From Candidatus Vogelbacteria bacterium CG10_big_fil_rev_8_21_14_0_10_51_16 (GTDB taxonomy: Bacteria; Patescibacteriota; Minisyncoccia; Phycocordibacterales; JACRKE01), in contig PCYI01000006.1 of the NCBI GenBank assembly GCA_002774795.1, positions 56,252-74,197 on the forward strand: a DNA stretch of 17,946 bases. Direction: 5' to 3'. A model generated the notes under the pieces. The model was not told where the DNA came from. It worked only from the letters and a program-made list of their open reading frames with translations, and did not search any database. Each line of letters opens with the position of its first letter. Within the stretch, counting starts at the first letter, position 1. This document shows, piece by piece, positions 13,259 to 17,946 of this stretch. Made by a program: the position numbers and the translations under genes.

Positions 13259-14611
13259 ATGAGCACTACCAAGTATCTTGCCATCATCGCGCTCCTCTTG
13301 GGTGCTCCCGCCCTAGCTTCGGCTGCCTTTGATGACGTTACCCTCACTACAGATGCGGTTTTATCGATAAACGGTATAACCCTTACGGTGTCCGGTTCTA
13401 GTGGGGTGATGGAGAGCATCACCGCAAATAGTAACAACTTCACAGTGGACCTGGCCCCGGGCTCGAGCCTAAAAGTGGTGTCGGCGGATCGCAAAAAGTT
13501 TAACACCTCGCTTTCGGTCTCCACGACAAACGCCGGCATTACTGGTGAATGTACAAGCAGTCTGTCAAACGTGACCATTAGTTATCCGTCTGGTTCCGGT
13601 GACGATGTCACCGCGACGATAGAGCCAAGCTCTATTGTCTGTGGCGAGACTGCCGGAAGCAGTAGTGGTACGGGCAGTGGCGGTATCTCGAGCGGTGGCA
13701 GTGGCGGAGGTGGTTCTTTCGCCCCCCAGCCAGTCGTGACCACGACCACCACGACCACTACACCCACTCCGTCGGTGACAACTCCGGTAATCACTCGGGA
13801 GCCCACGCCTCCGGCAGTAGCATTCAGTACTCCGGCCGCTCGCGTGCTTACGATTCTCTTCACCCAACCCCTTACCAACGGTACTCGCTCCTCGCAGGTG
13901 GCCGAGCTCCAAAAACTCTTAAACAGCGACCCGGACACCATGGTGTCTTCAAGCGGAGCCGGTTCCCCCGGTAATGAAACCACCTTGCTTGGGCCTCTCA
14001 CGGTGCGCGCGGTCGAGAAGTTCCAGGTGAAGCACGGGGTCGCCCTACCCGGAGACCCCGGTTACGGCTTCGTCGGCCCCAAGACCCGCGCTAAGCTAAA
14101 TGAGCTCGCAGGCGGTGCAGTGGGAGTGGGTTCAGCCCCCTCTCCTTCACAGAAAAGGGCGGGGGGTGAGTTAGGAGCATCGGCAACAAGCGCCGTAAGC
14201 GCGGGCTTTACCTTCACTCAACCACTCACAAATGGCACCCGCTCCTCGCAGGTGGCCGAGCTCCAAAAACTCTTAAACAGCGACCCGGACACCATGGTGT
14301 CTTCAAGCGGAGCCGGTTCTCCTGGTAGCGAAACCACCTTGCTTGGCCCTCTGACCGTTCGCGCGGTCGAGAAGTTCCAAGTGAAGCACGGCATTGCTGG
14401 CCCCGGCGACCCCGGCTACGGCTTCGTCGGCCCCAAGACCCGCGCTAAGCTAAATGAGCTCGCAGGCGGGCAAGCAGGAGTCGGGGCGGGAAGTGCGGTA
14501 GGTGCATCGACATCGGGGGACTCTTCCGCAACCCAGTCTCAACTCGACACATTGAACGCTCTTTTGGAGCAGGTGCGCCAACTCCAGACCCAGCTTCAGG
14601 CAGTGCAGTAA
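13259..14611 (+). CDS. Secreted protein with two peptidoglycan-binding-like domains
   Basis: The 450-residue product has a signal peptide (TKYLAIIALLLGAPALASAA) and an N-terminal beta domain (about 22-120) with a cysteine pair (GECTSS, SIVCGE). A Gly/Ser then Thr-rich linker follows (about 135-185), as found in wall- or surface-spanning proteins. Two copies of a PG_binding_1-like domain come next (about 200-285 and 318-403). Each reads SSQVAELQKLLNSDPDTMVS...LTVRAVEKFQVKHG...GFVGPKTRAKLNEL. The C-terminus (TLNALLEQVRQLQTQLQAVQ) is a short coiled coil. It probably anchors to the cell wall. No lytic domain is visible. The start is supported by the signal peptide; an AT-rich -10-like stretch (TAATTA, 13247-13252) ends 6 nt upstream. 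A terminator follows. Confidence 0.85.
   Translation: MSTTKYLAIIALLLGAPALASAAFDDVTLTTDAVLSINGITLTVSGSSGVMESITANSNNFTVDLAPGSSLKVVSADRKKFNTSLSVSTTNAGITGECTSSLSNVTISYPSGSGDDVTATIEPSSIVCGETAGSSSGTGSGGISSGGSGGGGSFAPQPVVTTTTTTTTPTPSVTTPVITREPTPPAVAFSTPAARVLTILFTQPLTNGTRSSQVAELQKLLNSDPDTMVSSSGAGSPGNETTLLGPLTVRAVEKFQVKHGVALPGDPGYGFVGPKTRAKLNELAGGAVGVGSAPSPSQKRAGGELGASATSAVSAGFTFTQPLTNGTRSSQVAELQKLLNSDPDTMVSSSGAGSPGSETTLLGPLTVRAVEKFQVKHGIAGPGDPGYGFVGPKTRAKLNELAGGQAGVGAGSAVGASTSGDSSATQSQLDTLNALLEQVRQLQTQLQAVQ
13858..14469 (+). repeat. Recently duplicated peptidoglycan-binding domain
   Basis: Copies at about 13858-14114 and 14212-14469 (354 bp apart) share long identical runs, for example from the SSQVAEL codons through the GAGS codons, including third codon positions. 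This indicates recent duplication or gene conversion rather than ancient divergence. Confidence 0.85.
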
Positions 14612-14652
14612 ATTGTTTATAGGTATTGCTGCAGCACTTAAGAAACAAAAGG

Positions 14653-14672
14653 CCGCCTCCAGGCGGTTTTTT
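14653..14672 (+). terminator. Intrinsic terminator
   Basis: CCGCCT-cc-AGGCGG followed by TTTTTT, 42 nt after the stop codon of the peptidoglycan-binding protein gene, is a standard Rho-independent terminator on the + strand. Confidence 0.9.
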
Positions 14673-14749
14673 GTGTGCAAGCGCCGCATGTGGGTAATTC
14701 ACATACTGTGAGTTACGAAATGTGAGTTCTTTCCCTCTCCTAGCCAGGG

Positions 14750-14930
14750 TGAGACTTGGGACAGGGACCCAAGTCGCAAGACCTTTTCAGAGGTTTTCCT
14801 AGTACTCGAAGGAAAAGCTCGAAAAGGTGTACAGCTCCTGTAAGGAGGGTTGGGGTGGGGTAGTGGTTGAGCCAAGTATCACCAACCTACCCCCTCCAAA
14901 CCTCCCCCTGGCCATGGGGAGGAGCTTTTT
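14750..14930 (+). ncRNA. Candidate structured RNA ending in a terminator
   Basis: The stretch has no gene but several well-paired helices in series. GACTTGGG (14753-14760) pairs with CCCAAGTC (14768-14775). ACCTTTTC (14781-14788) pairs with GAAAAGGT (14821-14828), enclosing TTTTCC/GGAAAA. A G-rich strand (about 14843-14866) pairs imperfectly with a C-rich strand (about 14881-14904). CCCC (14905-14908) pairs with GGGG (14916-14919). An outer AGCTCCT (14833-14839) pairs with AGGAGCT (14920-14926), running directly into TTTTT. It does not show the conserved cores of RNase P RNA, tmRNA or SRP RNA. A 6S-like RNA or a TPI leader attenuator are alternatives. TPI has its own downstream promoter, favouring an independent RNA. 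Confidence 0.45.
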
Positions 14931-15037
14931 CGTATCTCAAGGTCCTGTACTTGCTGGATGCCGGTTTTCACCGGTATGACACATCAAGAATGGTGAGGGG
15001 TTAGGATGGTTTTTCTACAACGCATCTTCTGGCTCTA

Positions 15038-15046
15038 TGTTATGAT
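15038..15046 (+). promoter_or_regulatory. Extended -10 promoter of tpiA (TGT-TATGAT), probably leaderless
   Basis: TGn-TATGAT ends 6 nt before the ATG at 15053 and no Shine-Dalgarno is present. This is the same geometry as at 437, 1908 and 5269. Confidence 0.5.
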
Positions 15047-15052
15047 GTTTTA

Positions 15053-15835
15053 ATGGCACAGAAGAAGATTGTCGTTGCGAATTGGAAGATGGCTCCAGAC
15101 ACCCTCAAGGAGGCGAAGGCGCTTTATCTCGCGGAACGGAAGACGGCCACCGGTCTGCGTCGCGTGCAAACAATCATCTGCCCTCCCGTCATCTACCTCC
15201 ATTCTCTTTCTACACCCTACGCCCTACGCCCTACGCCCGCCTTGGGCGCCCAAAGTTGTTTTCACCTCAAGTCAGGGGCACACACCGGTGCTCTATCTGC
15301 GGAAATGATGGCCCGCGCCGGAGCGCGGTACGTGCTCGTGGGCCACTCGGAGCGGCGAGCGGAAGGAGAGAGTAGTGTACAGGTAGCCATGCAGGTGAAT
15401 GCCGTCTTTGACGCGGGGGCGACACCGATTCTTTGTGTCGGGGAACGAGAGCGTGACGAGCACGGTTTTTTCCTGAAGTATCTAGAAGATCAGCTTATTG
15501 AGAGTCTTCATGGGGTGAGTAAAAAGCGCATCGGAATGCTTATCATTGCCTACGAGCCACTTTGGGCTATCTCAAGCGAACAGTTGCGCCCGGCCACCCC
15601 AAAAGAAAGCGAGCAGATGGCGCTCTACCTTCGTAAGCTCTTGGCAAGCAAGATTGGTTTGAAGGCAGCCAGGGAGGCGCTCATTCTATATGGCGGCTCT
15701 GTAGACGTAAAAAACTGTGAAGCTTTTCTTCGTGAAGGCGGAGTGGGCGGGCTACTGGTTGGCCGCGCGAGTTTGGATGCTAAACAGTTCGGCGAGATAC
15801 TGAAGATTGCGGAAAGAGCCCCCCAGCTTCATTAG
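15053..15835 (+). CDS. tpiA: Triosephosphate isomerase
   Basis: This 260-residue TIM-barrel enzyme interconverts dihydroxyacetone phosphate and glyceraldehyde 3-phosphate in the cytoplasm. Active-site motifs are present: NWKM (Lys12), GHSERR (His98), AYEPLWAI (Glu168), LYGGSV and GLLVGRASLDA. Two oddities stand out. Residues 53-62 (STPYALRPTP) are the translation of three CCCTACG heptamers, and they replace the usual sequence between the ICPP and LGAQ motifs with about no change in length against E. coli TPI. The phosphate-gripping loop 6, normally WAIGTG, reads WAISSEQLRPATP, slightly longer and lacking GTG. The protein is otherwise intact, so probably functional. The last codons and stop are part of a three-copy 9-nt repeat (AGCTTCRTT). 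The downstream gene of the same pathway, pgk, is separated by repeats and a nuclease pseudogene. Confidence 0.93.
   Translation: MAQKKIVVANWKMAPDTLKEAKALYLAERKTATGLRRVQTIICPPVIYLHSLSTPYALRPTPALGAQSCFHLKSGAHTGALSAEMMARAGARYVLVGHSERRAEGESSVQVAMQVNAVFDAGATPILCVGERERDEHGFFLKYLEDQLIESLHGVSKKRIGMLIIAYEPLWAISSEQLRPATPKESEQMALYLRKLLASKIGLKAAREALILYGGSVDVKNCEAFLREGGVGGLLVGRASLDAKQFGEILKIAERAPQLH
15215..15253. repeat. CCCTACG heptamers and palindrome inside tpiA
   Basis: Three perfect CCCTACG units (15215-15235) are followed by CCCGCC and the perfect palindrome TTGGGCGCCCAA (15242-15253). The same heptamer, as CGTAGGG, occurs downstream of pgk at 17775-17786. Here it is translated in frame. Confidence 0.85.
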
Positions 15836-15851
15836 CTTCGTTAGCTTCATT
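15825..15851. repeat. Three 9-nt tandem units over the tpiA stop codon
   Basis: AGCTTCATT, AGCTTCGTT and AGCTTCATT follow without gaps. The tpiA stop TAG (15833-15835) spans the first junction, so the terminal residues of the protein come from the repeat. Confidence 0.75.
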
Positions 15852-15861
15852 CGCCCAGAAT

Positions 15862-15932
15862 GTCATTGCGAGGTACTCCGAAGCAAACTAGAGAATTTCA
15901 CCTGGATTGCTTCGGAGTACCTCGCAAAGACG
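15862..15932. repeat. GCAATCC-type palindrome, first of a tandem pair
   Basis: GTCATTGCGAGGTACTCCGAAGC pairs with the closing CTTCGGAGTACCTCGC run, which ends AAAGACG at 15932. A GGATTGC word precedes the right arm, and the left arm ends AAGCAAAC where others have GCAATCC. Confidence 0.85.
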
Positions 15933-15971
15933 AGGGCGAGATATTTCTCAATATACATAGCATGTTGGAAT

Positions 15972-16047
15972 GTCTTTGCGAGGTACTCCGAAGCAATCCA
16001 GGTTGTGTTATCTCTGGATTGCCACGCCCCTTCGGAGCGCGTAATGA
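15972..16047. repeat. GCAATCC-type palindrome, second of a tandem pair
   Basis: GTCTTTGCGAGGTACTCCG with AAGCAATCCAG forms the left arm, and CTGGATTGCCACGCCCC with TTCGGAGCGCGTAATGAC the right. Its left arm is almost identical to that at 15862, and its right arm shares GGATTGCCACGCCCC with the palindrome before the first GIY-YIG gene (about 8503-8518). It lies 21 nt before the second GIY-YIG gene. Confidence 0.85.
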
Positions 16048-16068
16048 CAAAACTAAAGATTTGGTCAC

Positions 16069-16358
16069 ATGAACAAAAAAGCACCTTGTATCTACATTCT
16101 CGCAAGTAAAAGAAATGTACTTTATACACAGGAGTCACCAGCAATCTTTCTAAAAGAGTAGATGAACACAAAACCGGAGCAGTAGAAGGATTTACAAAAA
16201 AGTATCATGTGCACATGTTGGTGTATTTCGAAGAATATGAAGATATGTATAATGCTATCGAAAGAGAAAAGCAGATTAAAGGAGGTTCAAGGAAGAAGAA
16301 GATTGAGTTGGTTGAGACTGTTAACCGAGACTGGAAAGATTTGTCACTAGAATTGTAG
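16069..16358 (+). pseudogene. Second GIY-YIG endonuclease, broken by a 1-nt deletion
   Basis: The gene opens ATGAACAAAAAAGC and reads MNKKAPCIYILASKRN. The frame then shifts at 16116-16118, where AATGTAC stands for an expected AATGGTAC. Restoring one G gives NGTLYTGVTSNLSKRV, matching the first copy, and the frame continues from 16131 (DEHK...EGFTKKYHVHMLVYF...AIEREKQIKGGSRKKK) to TAG at 16356-16358. The repaired product would be about 97 residues, a complete single-domain GIY-YIG protein. As written, translation ends after about 30 residues at CTAAAAGAGTAG. A sequencing or assembly error is possible. Like its sibling, it is bracketed by GCAATCC palindromes (15862-16047 and 16389-16459), and it separates tpiA from pgk. 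Confidence 0.8.
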
Positions 16359-16388
16359 GGGTGCAGGCTAGACTGCTTTAAGGATTAG

Positions 16389-16459
16389 GTCTTTGCGAGG
16401 AGTAAAACGACGAAGCAATCCAGACCTGGGTTGCTTCAGCCTAAAGGCCTCGCAATGAC
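16389..16459. repeat. GCAATCC-type palindrome downstream of the second GIY-YIG gene
   Basis: GTCTTTGCGAGG (16389-16400) through GAAGCAATCCAG pairs with GGGTTGCTTC through CCTCGCAATGAC (ends 16459). It is less perfect in the middle than its relatives. It ends 21 nt before the pgk start. Confidence 0.8.
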
Positions 16460-16467
16460 GCGATTGC

Positions 16468-16472
16468 AAGGA
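16468..16472 (+). promoter_or_regulatory. Shine-Dalgarno-like site of pgk
   Basis: AAGGA ends 8 nt before the ATG at 16481. It is one of the few convincing Shine-Dalgarno sites in the window, so pgk may be read from a longer transcript starting upstream, unlike the leaderless genes. Confidence 0.5.
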
Positions 16473-16480
16473 CGATTACT

Positions 16481-17704
16481 ATGGAATTACCATTTATAAA
16501 AAACTTCGAACAGTTCGCCGGCAAGCGAGTCTTTTTGCGGGCGTGTTTAAACGCACCCATGGAAAACGGAAAGCTCACTAACAGTTTTCGTCTGCGCCGT
16601 TTGCAGCCCACCATACAAGCGCTTCGAGAGGTGGGCGCCAAAGTAATCTTGGCGGGCTACTTGAGCCACGAAGTCACCTGTGGTTTCAAGCCCGTGGCCG
16701 AATTTCTGGGAGTGGAACTGCTCGACACGCTTGATCCCCGCCAACTTCAGGAGCGTGCAGGAAGGCTGGGGTCTGGAGAAGTGGTGATGCTTCCTAATCT
16801 TCGTCGCGATCCGCGCGAAGAGAAAAACGACCTCACCTTTGCCCATGAGCTCGCCTCGCTTGCCGATGTTTATGTAAACGATGCCTTTCCGGACTCTCAC
16901 CGCGAGTACTCTTCAATTATAGGCATTCCACGGCTTCTTCCGAGTCTTTTGGGGCCACAATTCCAGCTCGAGATCGAGCATCTCTCGAAAGCGTTTAGTC
17001 CCGCCCACCCCTTTCTTTTTATTCTGGGTGGTGCAAAGTTCTCAACAAAGGAGCCTTTGGTGAGCGGCTTTCTCGAAAGCGCTGACCATATCTTCATCAC
17101 AGGGGCCTTGGCCAACACCTTTTTCAAAGCAAAAGGGTATGAAGTCGGAACCTCTCTCATTGAACCAGATGAGGTAGTCTGTCCGAAAACTGGCCCAGAA
17201 GCTTTGCTTCCTGATGCGTTTGGCCCGCCACGGCGGGCTTGTTTTCGGGGAGACTACCAAAGGCTTAGGGATTTGATGGAGAACAAGAAAATACTGCTCC
17301 CTATCGATGTAACTGTGCAAGGGCTGCGGGGGAGTTGCGTAAAGAAGCCAGATGCGGTGCTTCCCGATGAAAACATGCTCGATGTGGGGCCAGCAACCGT
17401 AGCTATGGTAAAGGAGCTTATTGGGCCATCACAGTTTGTCCTCTGGAACGGCCCTTTGGGCAATTTTGAAAAAGGGTTTAGTAGCTCGACCGACGAGGTA
17501 GCACTGGCCCTCGCAATCTCGCACGCCACCTCGATCGTCGGAGGAGGAGACACTTTAGCGGCGCTCAACCGCCTCGGCCTTGATGAAAAAAGAAAGGATG
17601 AAGGGGGCTTTGACTTCGTCTCTACTGCTGGCGGTGCGATGCTGGATTTCCTTGCGCACCGTTCCCTTCCGGGCATTGAAGCAGTCAAAAATGCAAGGCA
17701 GTAG
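16481..17704 (+). CDS. pgk: Phosphoglycerate kinase, divergent, with an internal palindrome-encoded insert
   Basis: This 407-residue enzyme transfers phosphate between 1,3-bisphosphoglycerate and ADP in glycolysis. Recognisable family segments include VFLRACLNAPMENGKLT, LADVYVNDAF, GGAKFSTK, ALANTFFKAKGY, VLWNGPLGNFEKG, IVGGGDT and a C-terminal STAGGAMLDFL. Several usual 3-phosphoglycerate-site features differ. The RxDxNVP motif reads RACLNAP, with Cys22 for Asp. The usual SHLGRP reads GYLSHE. ENLR reads PNLR. These may be a lineage variant, since related-looking changes occur in other Patescibacteria as far as I recall. Residues 231-258 (around CPKTGPEALLPDAFGPPRR) have no counterpart in the usual family alignment and are encoded by a palindrome related to that at 223-339. 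The gene has its own Shine-Dalgarno. Confidence 0.92.
   Translation: MELPFIKNFEQFAGKRVFLRACLNAPMENGKLTNSFRLRRLQPTIQALREVGAKVILAGYLSHEVTCGFKPVAEFLGVELLDTLDPRQLQERAGRLGSGEVVMLPNLRRDPREEKNDLTFAHELASLADVYVNDAFPDSHREYSSIIGIPRLLPSLLGPQFQLEIEHLSKAFSPAHPFLFILGGAKFSTKEPLVSGFLESADHIFITGALANTFFKAKGYEVGTSLIEPDEVVCPKTGPEALLPDAFGPPRRACFRGDYQRLRDLMENKKILLPIDVTVQGLRGSCVKKPDAVLPDENMLDVGPATVAMVKELIGPSQFVLWNGPLGNFEKGFSSSTDEVALALAISHATSIVGGGDTLAALNRLGLDEKRKDEGGFDFVSTAGGAMLDFLAHRSLPGIEAVKNARQ
17173..17258. repeat. Palindromic element inserted in frame within pgk
   Basis: Arms 17173-17190 and 17241-17258 match at 16 of 18 positions as reverse complements. Inside lie GAAGC-ttt-GCTTC and GCCCGCC-ac-GGCGGGC hairpins. 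The order CCGAAAAC, GGCC, GAAGC-nnn-GCTTC, GTTTTCGG matches the intergenic element at 223-339. It adds about 25 residues to PGK without breaking the frame. Confidence 0.8.
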
Positions 17705-17708
17705 GTAG

Positions 17709-17758
17709 CCCCGACGCTTTGGTCGGGGCCCCGACCTCGCTTGAGGCGAGCGTCGGGG
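17709..17758. repeat. Double CCCCGAC/GTCGGGG hairpin after pgk
   Basis: CCCCGAC-gctttg-GTCGGGG (17709-17728) is directly followed by CCCCGAC with CTCGC-ttgag-GCGAG and GTCGGGG (17729-17758). There is no T-tract. The pair may act as a weak terminator or mRNA end stabiliser. It abuts heptamers, as do the other border hairpins here. Confidence 0.7.
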
Positions 17759-17820
17759 TAGGTAGTAGCTAGGGCGTAGGGCGTAGTAATTATGAGTTCA
17801 ATTGTCAATTGCTAATTGTG
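17759..17820. repeat. Heptamer cluster of two unit types downstream of pgk
   Basis: A GGTAGTA/GCTAGGG lead-in is followed by CGTAGGG units (17775-17786), inverse to the CCCTACG units inside tpiA. After a 13-nt gap come AATTGTC, AATTGCT and AATTGTG (17800-17820), of the same kind as in 11368-11556. Confidence 0.7.
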
Positions 17821-17845
17821 TAACTGCTCACAACCCTGAGTAAGT

Positions 17846-17897
17846 GTCTTTGCCACCGCCTTCGGACGGGACCCCGCCAAAGGCGGTGGCAAAGACG
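17846..17897. repeat. CTTTGCCACCGCC palindrome at the window end
   Basis: Arms 17846-17862 and 17880-17896 are perfect 17-bp reverse complements. The right half (17872-17897) is identical over 26 bp to 11323-11348. The flank GCGAGATAT also follows the palindrome at 15862-15932. No gene is visible between 17705 and the end of the window. Confidence 0.85.
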
Positions 17898-17946
17898 GAG
17901 CGAGATATGTTGTGCTAGTTAGCCGCCACTCGTTTTTGTGAGCAGT

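Noticed and set aside
14750..14930. Assignment of the structured stretch as RNase P RNA, tmRNA or SRP RNA
   Set aside because: The conserved core words of these RNAs were looked for by eye and not found, so only a generic candidate RNA is reported.
16126..16130. A 2-nt insertion (CA) as the cause of the frameshift in the second GIY-YIG gene
   Set aside because: Alignment with the first copy is better explained by one missing G at 16117, which restores KRNGTLYTG exactly.
17254..17808. A 184-codon open frame on the minus strand
   Set aside because: It is antisense to the conserved C-terminal half of PGK and its downstream hairpins, with no domain of its own.

Overview
The window looks like a chromosome segment of a Patescibacteria / Candidate Phyla Radiation organism, probably of Parcubacteria type. 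This is inferred from gene content: type IV pilus genes beside large secreted Ig-like/FN3 proteins, a stand-alone S23 four-helix-bundle protein, small GIY-YIG nucleases, and divergent TPI and PGK. There is also a near absence of Shine-Dalgarno sequences, with -10 boxes sitting 6-7 nt before start codons. No rRNA, tRNA or CRISPR array was seen. All recognisable genes are on the + strand.

Layout. 1-1907: the 3' end of an unrecognised gene, a palindromic element (223-339), an AAA_14/DUF4143 ATPase with its own promoter, then a second degenerate copy of the same gene 3' end. 1908-5159: a large secreted Ig-like/FN3 protein. 5269-11110: a pilus block of pilC, a pilV-like, a pilW-like and a pilX-like gene. 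Each junction in this block is filled by a repeat-bearing insert: S23 with heptamer inverted repeats, then GIY-YIG with GCAATCC palindromes, then an 'empty' heptamer element. 11148-11650: a repeat-packed spacer. 11721-13205 and 13259-14611: two secreted proteins, one repeat-rich and one with duplicated peptidoglycan-binding domains. 14653-14930: a terminator and a candidate structured RNA. 15053-17704: TPI and PGK, separated by palindromes and a frameshifted second GIY-YIG gene. 17705-17946: hairpins, heptamers and another palindrome.

The pilus proteins PilC, PilV, PilW and PilX would form the inner-membrane platform and minor pilins of a type IV pilus, with the secreted Ig/FN3 and peptidoglycan-binding proteins at the cell surface. 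TPI and PGK belong to central glycolysis.

The most interesting content is the repeat ecology. (i) There are arrays of 7-nt units of several unrelated sequences. One kind forms 32-bp inverted repeats around an S23 gene and around an 89-bp empty version. (ii) Perfect 20-22 bp hairpins made from the ends of neighbouring host genes abut these arrays. (iii) A GCAATCC/CTTTGCGAGG palindrome family surrounds both GIY-YIG genes. (iv) A palindromic element is inserted in frame inside PGK, with a related copy at 223-339. (v) Heptamers are translated inside TPI. Together they suggest one or more undescribed small mobile-element families that insert at gene borders and inside essential genes.
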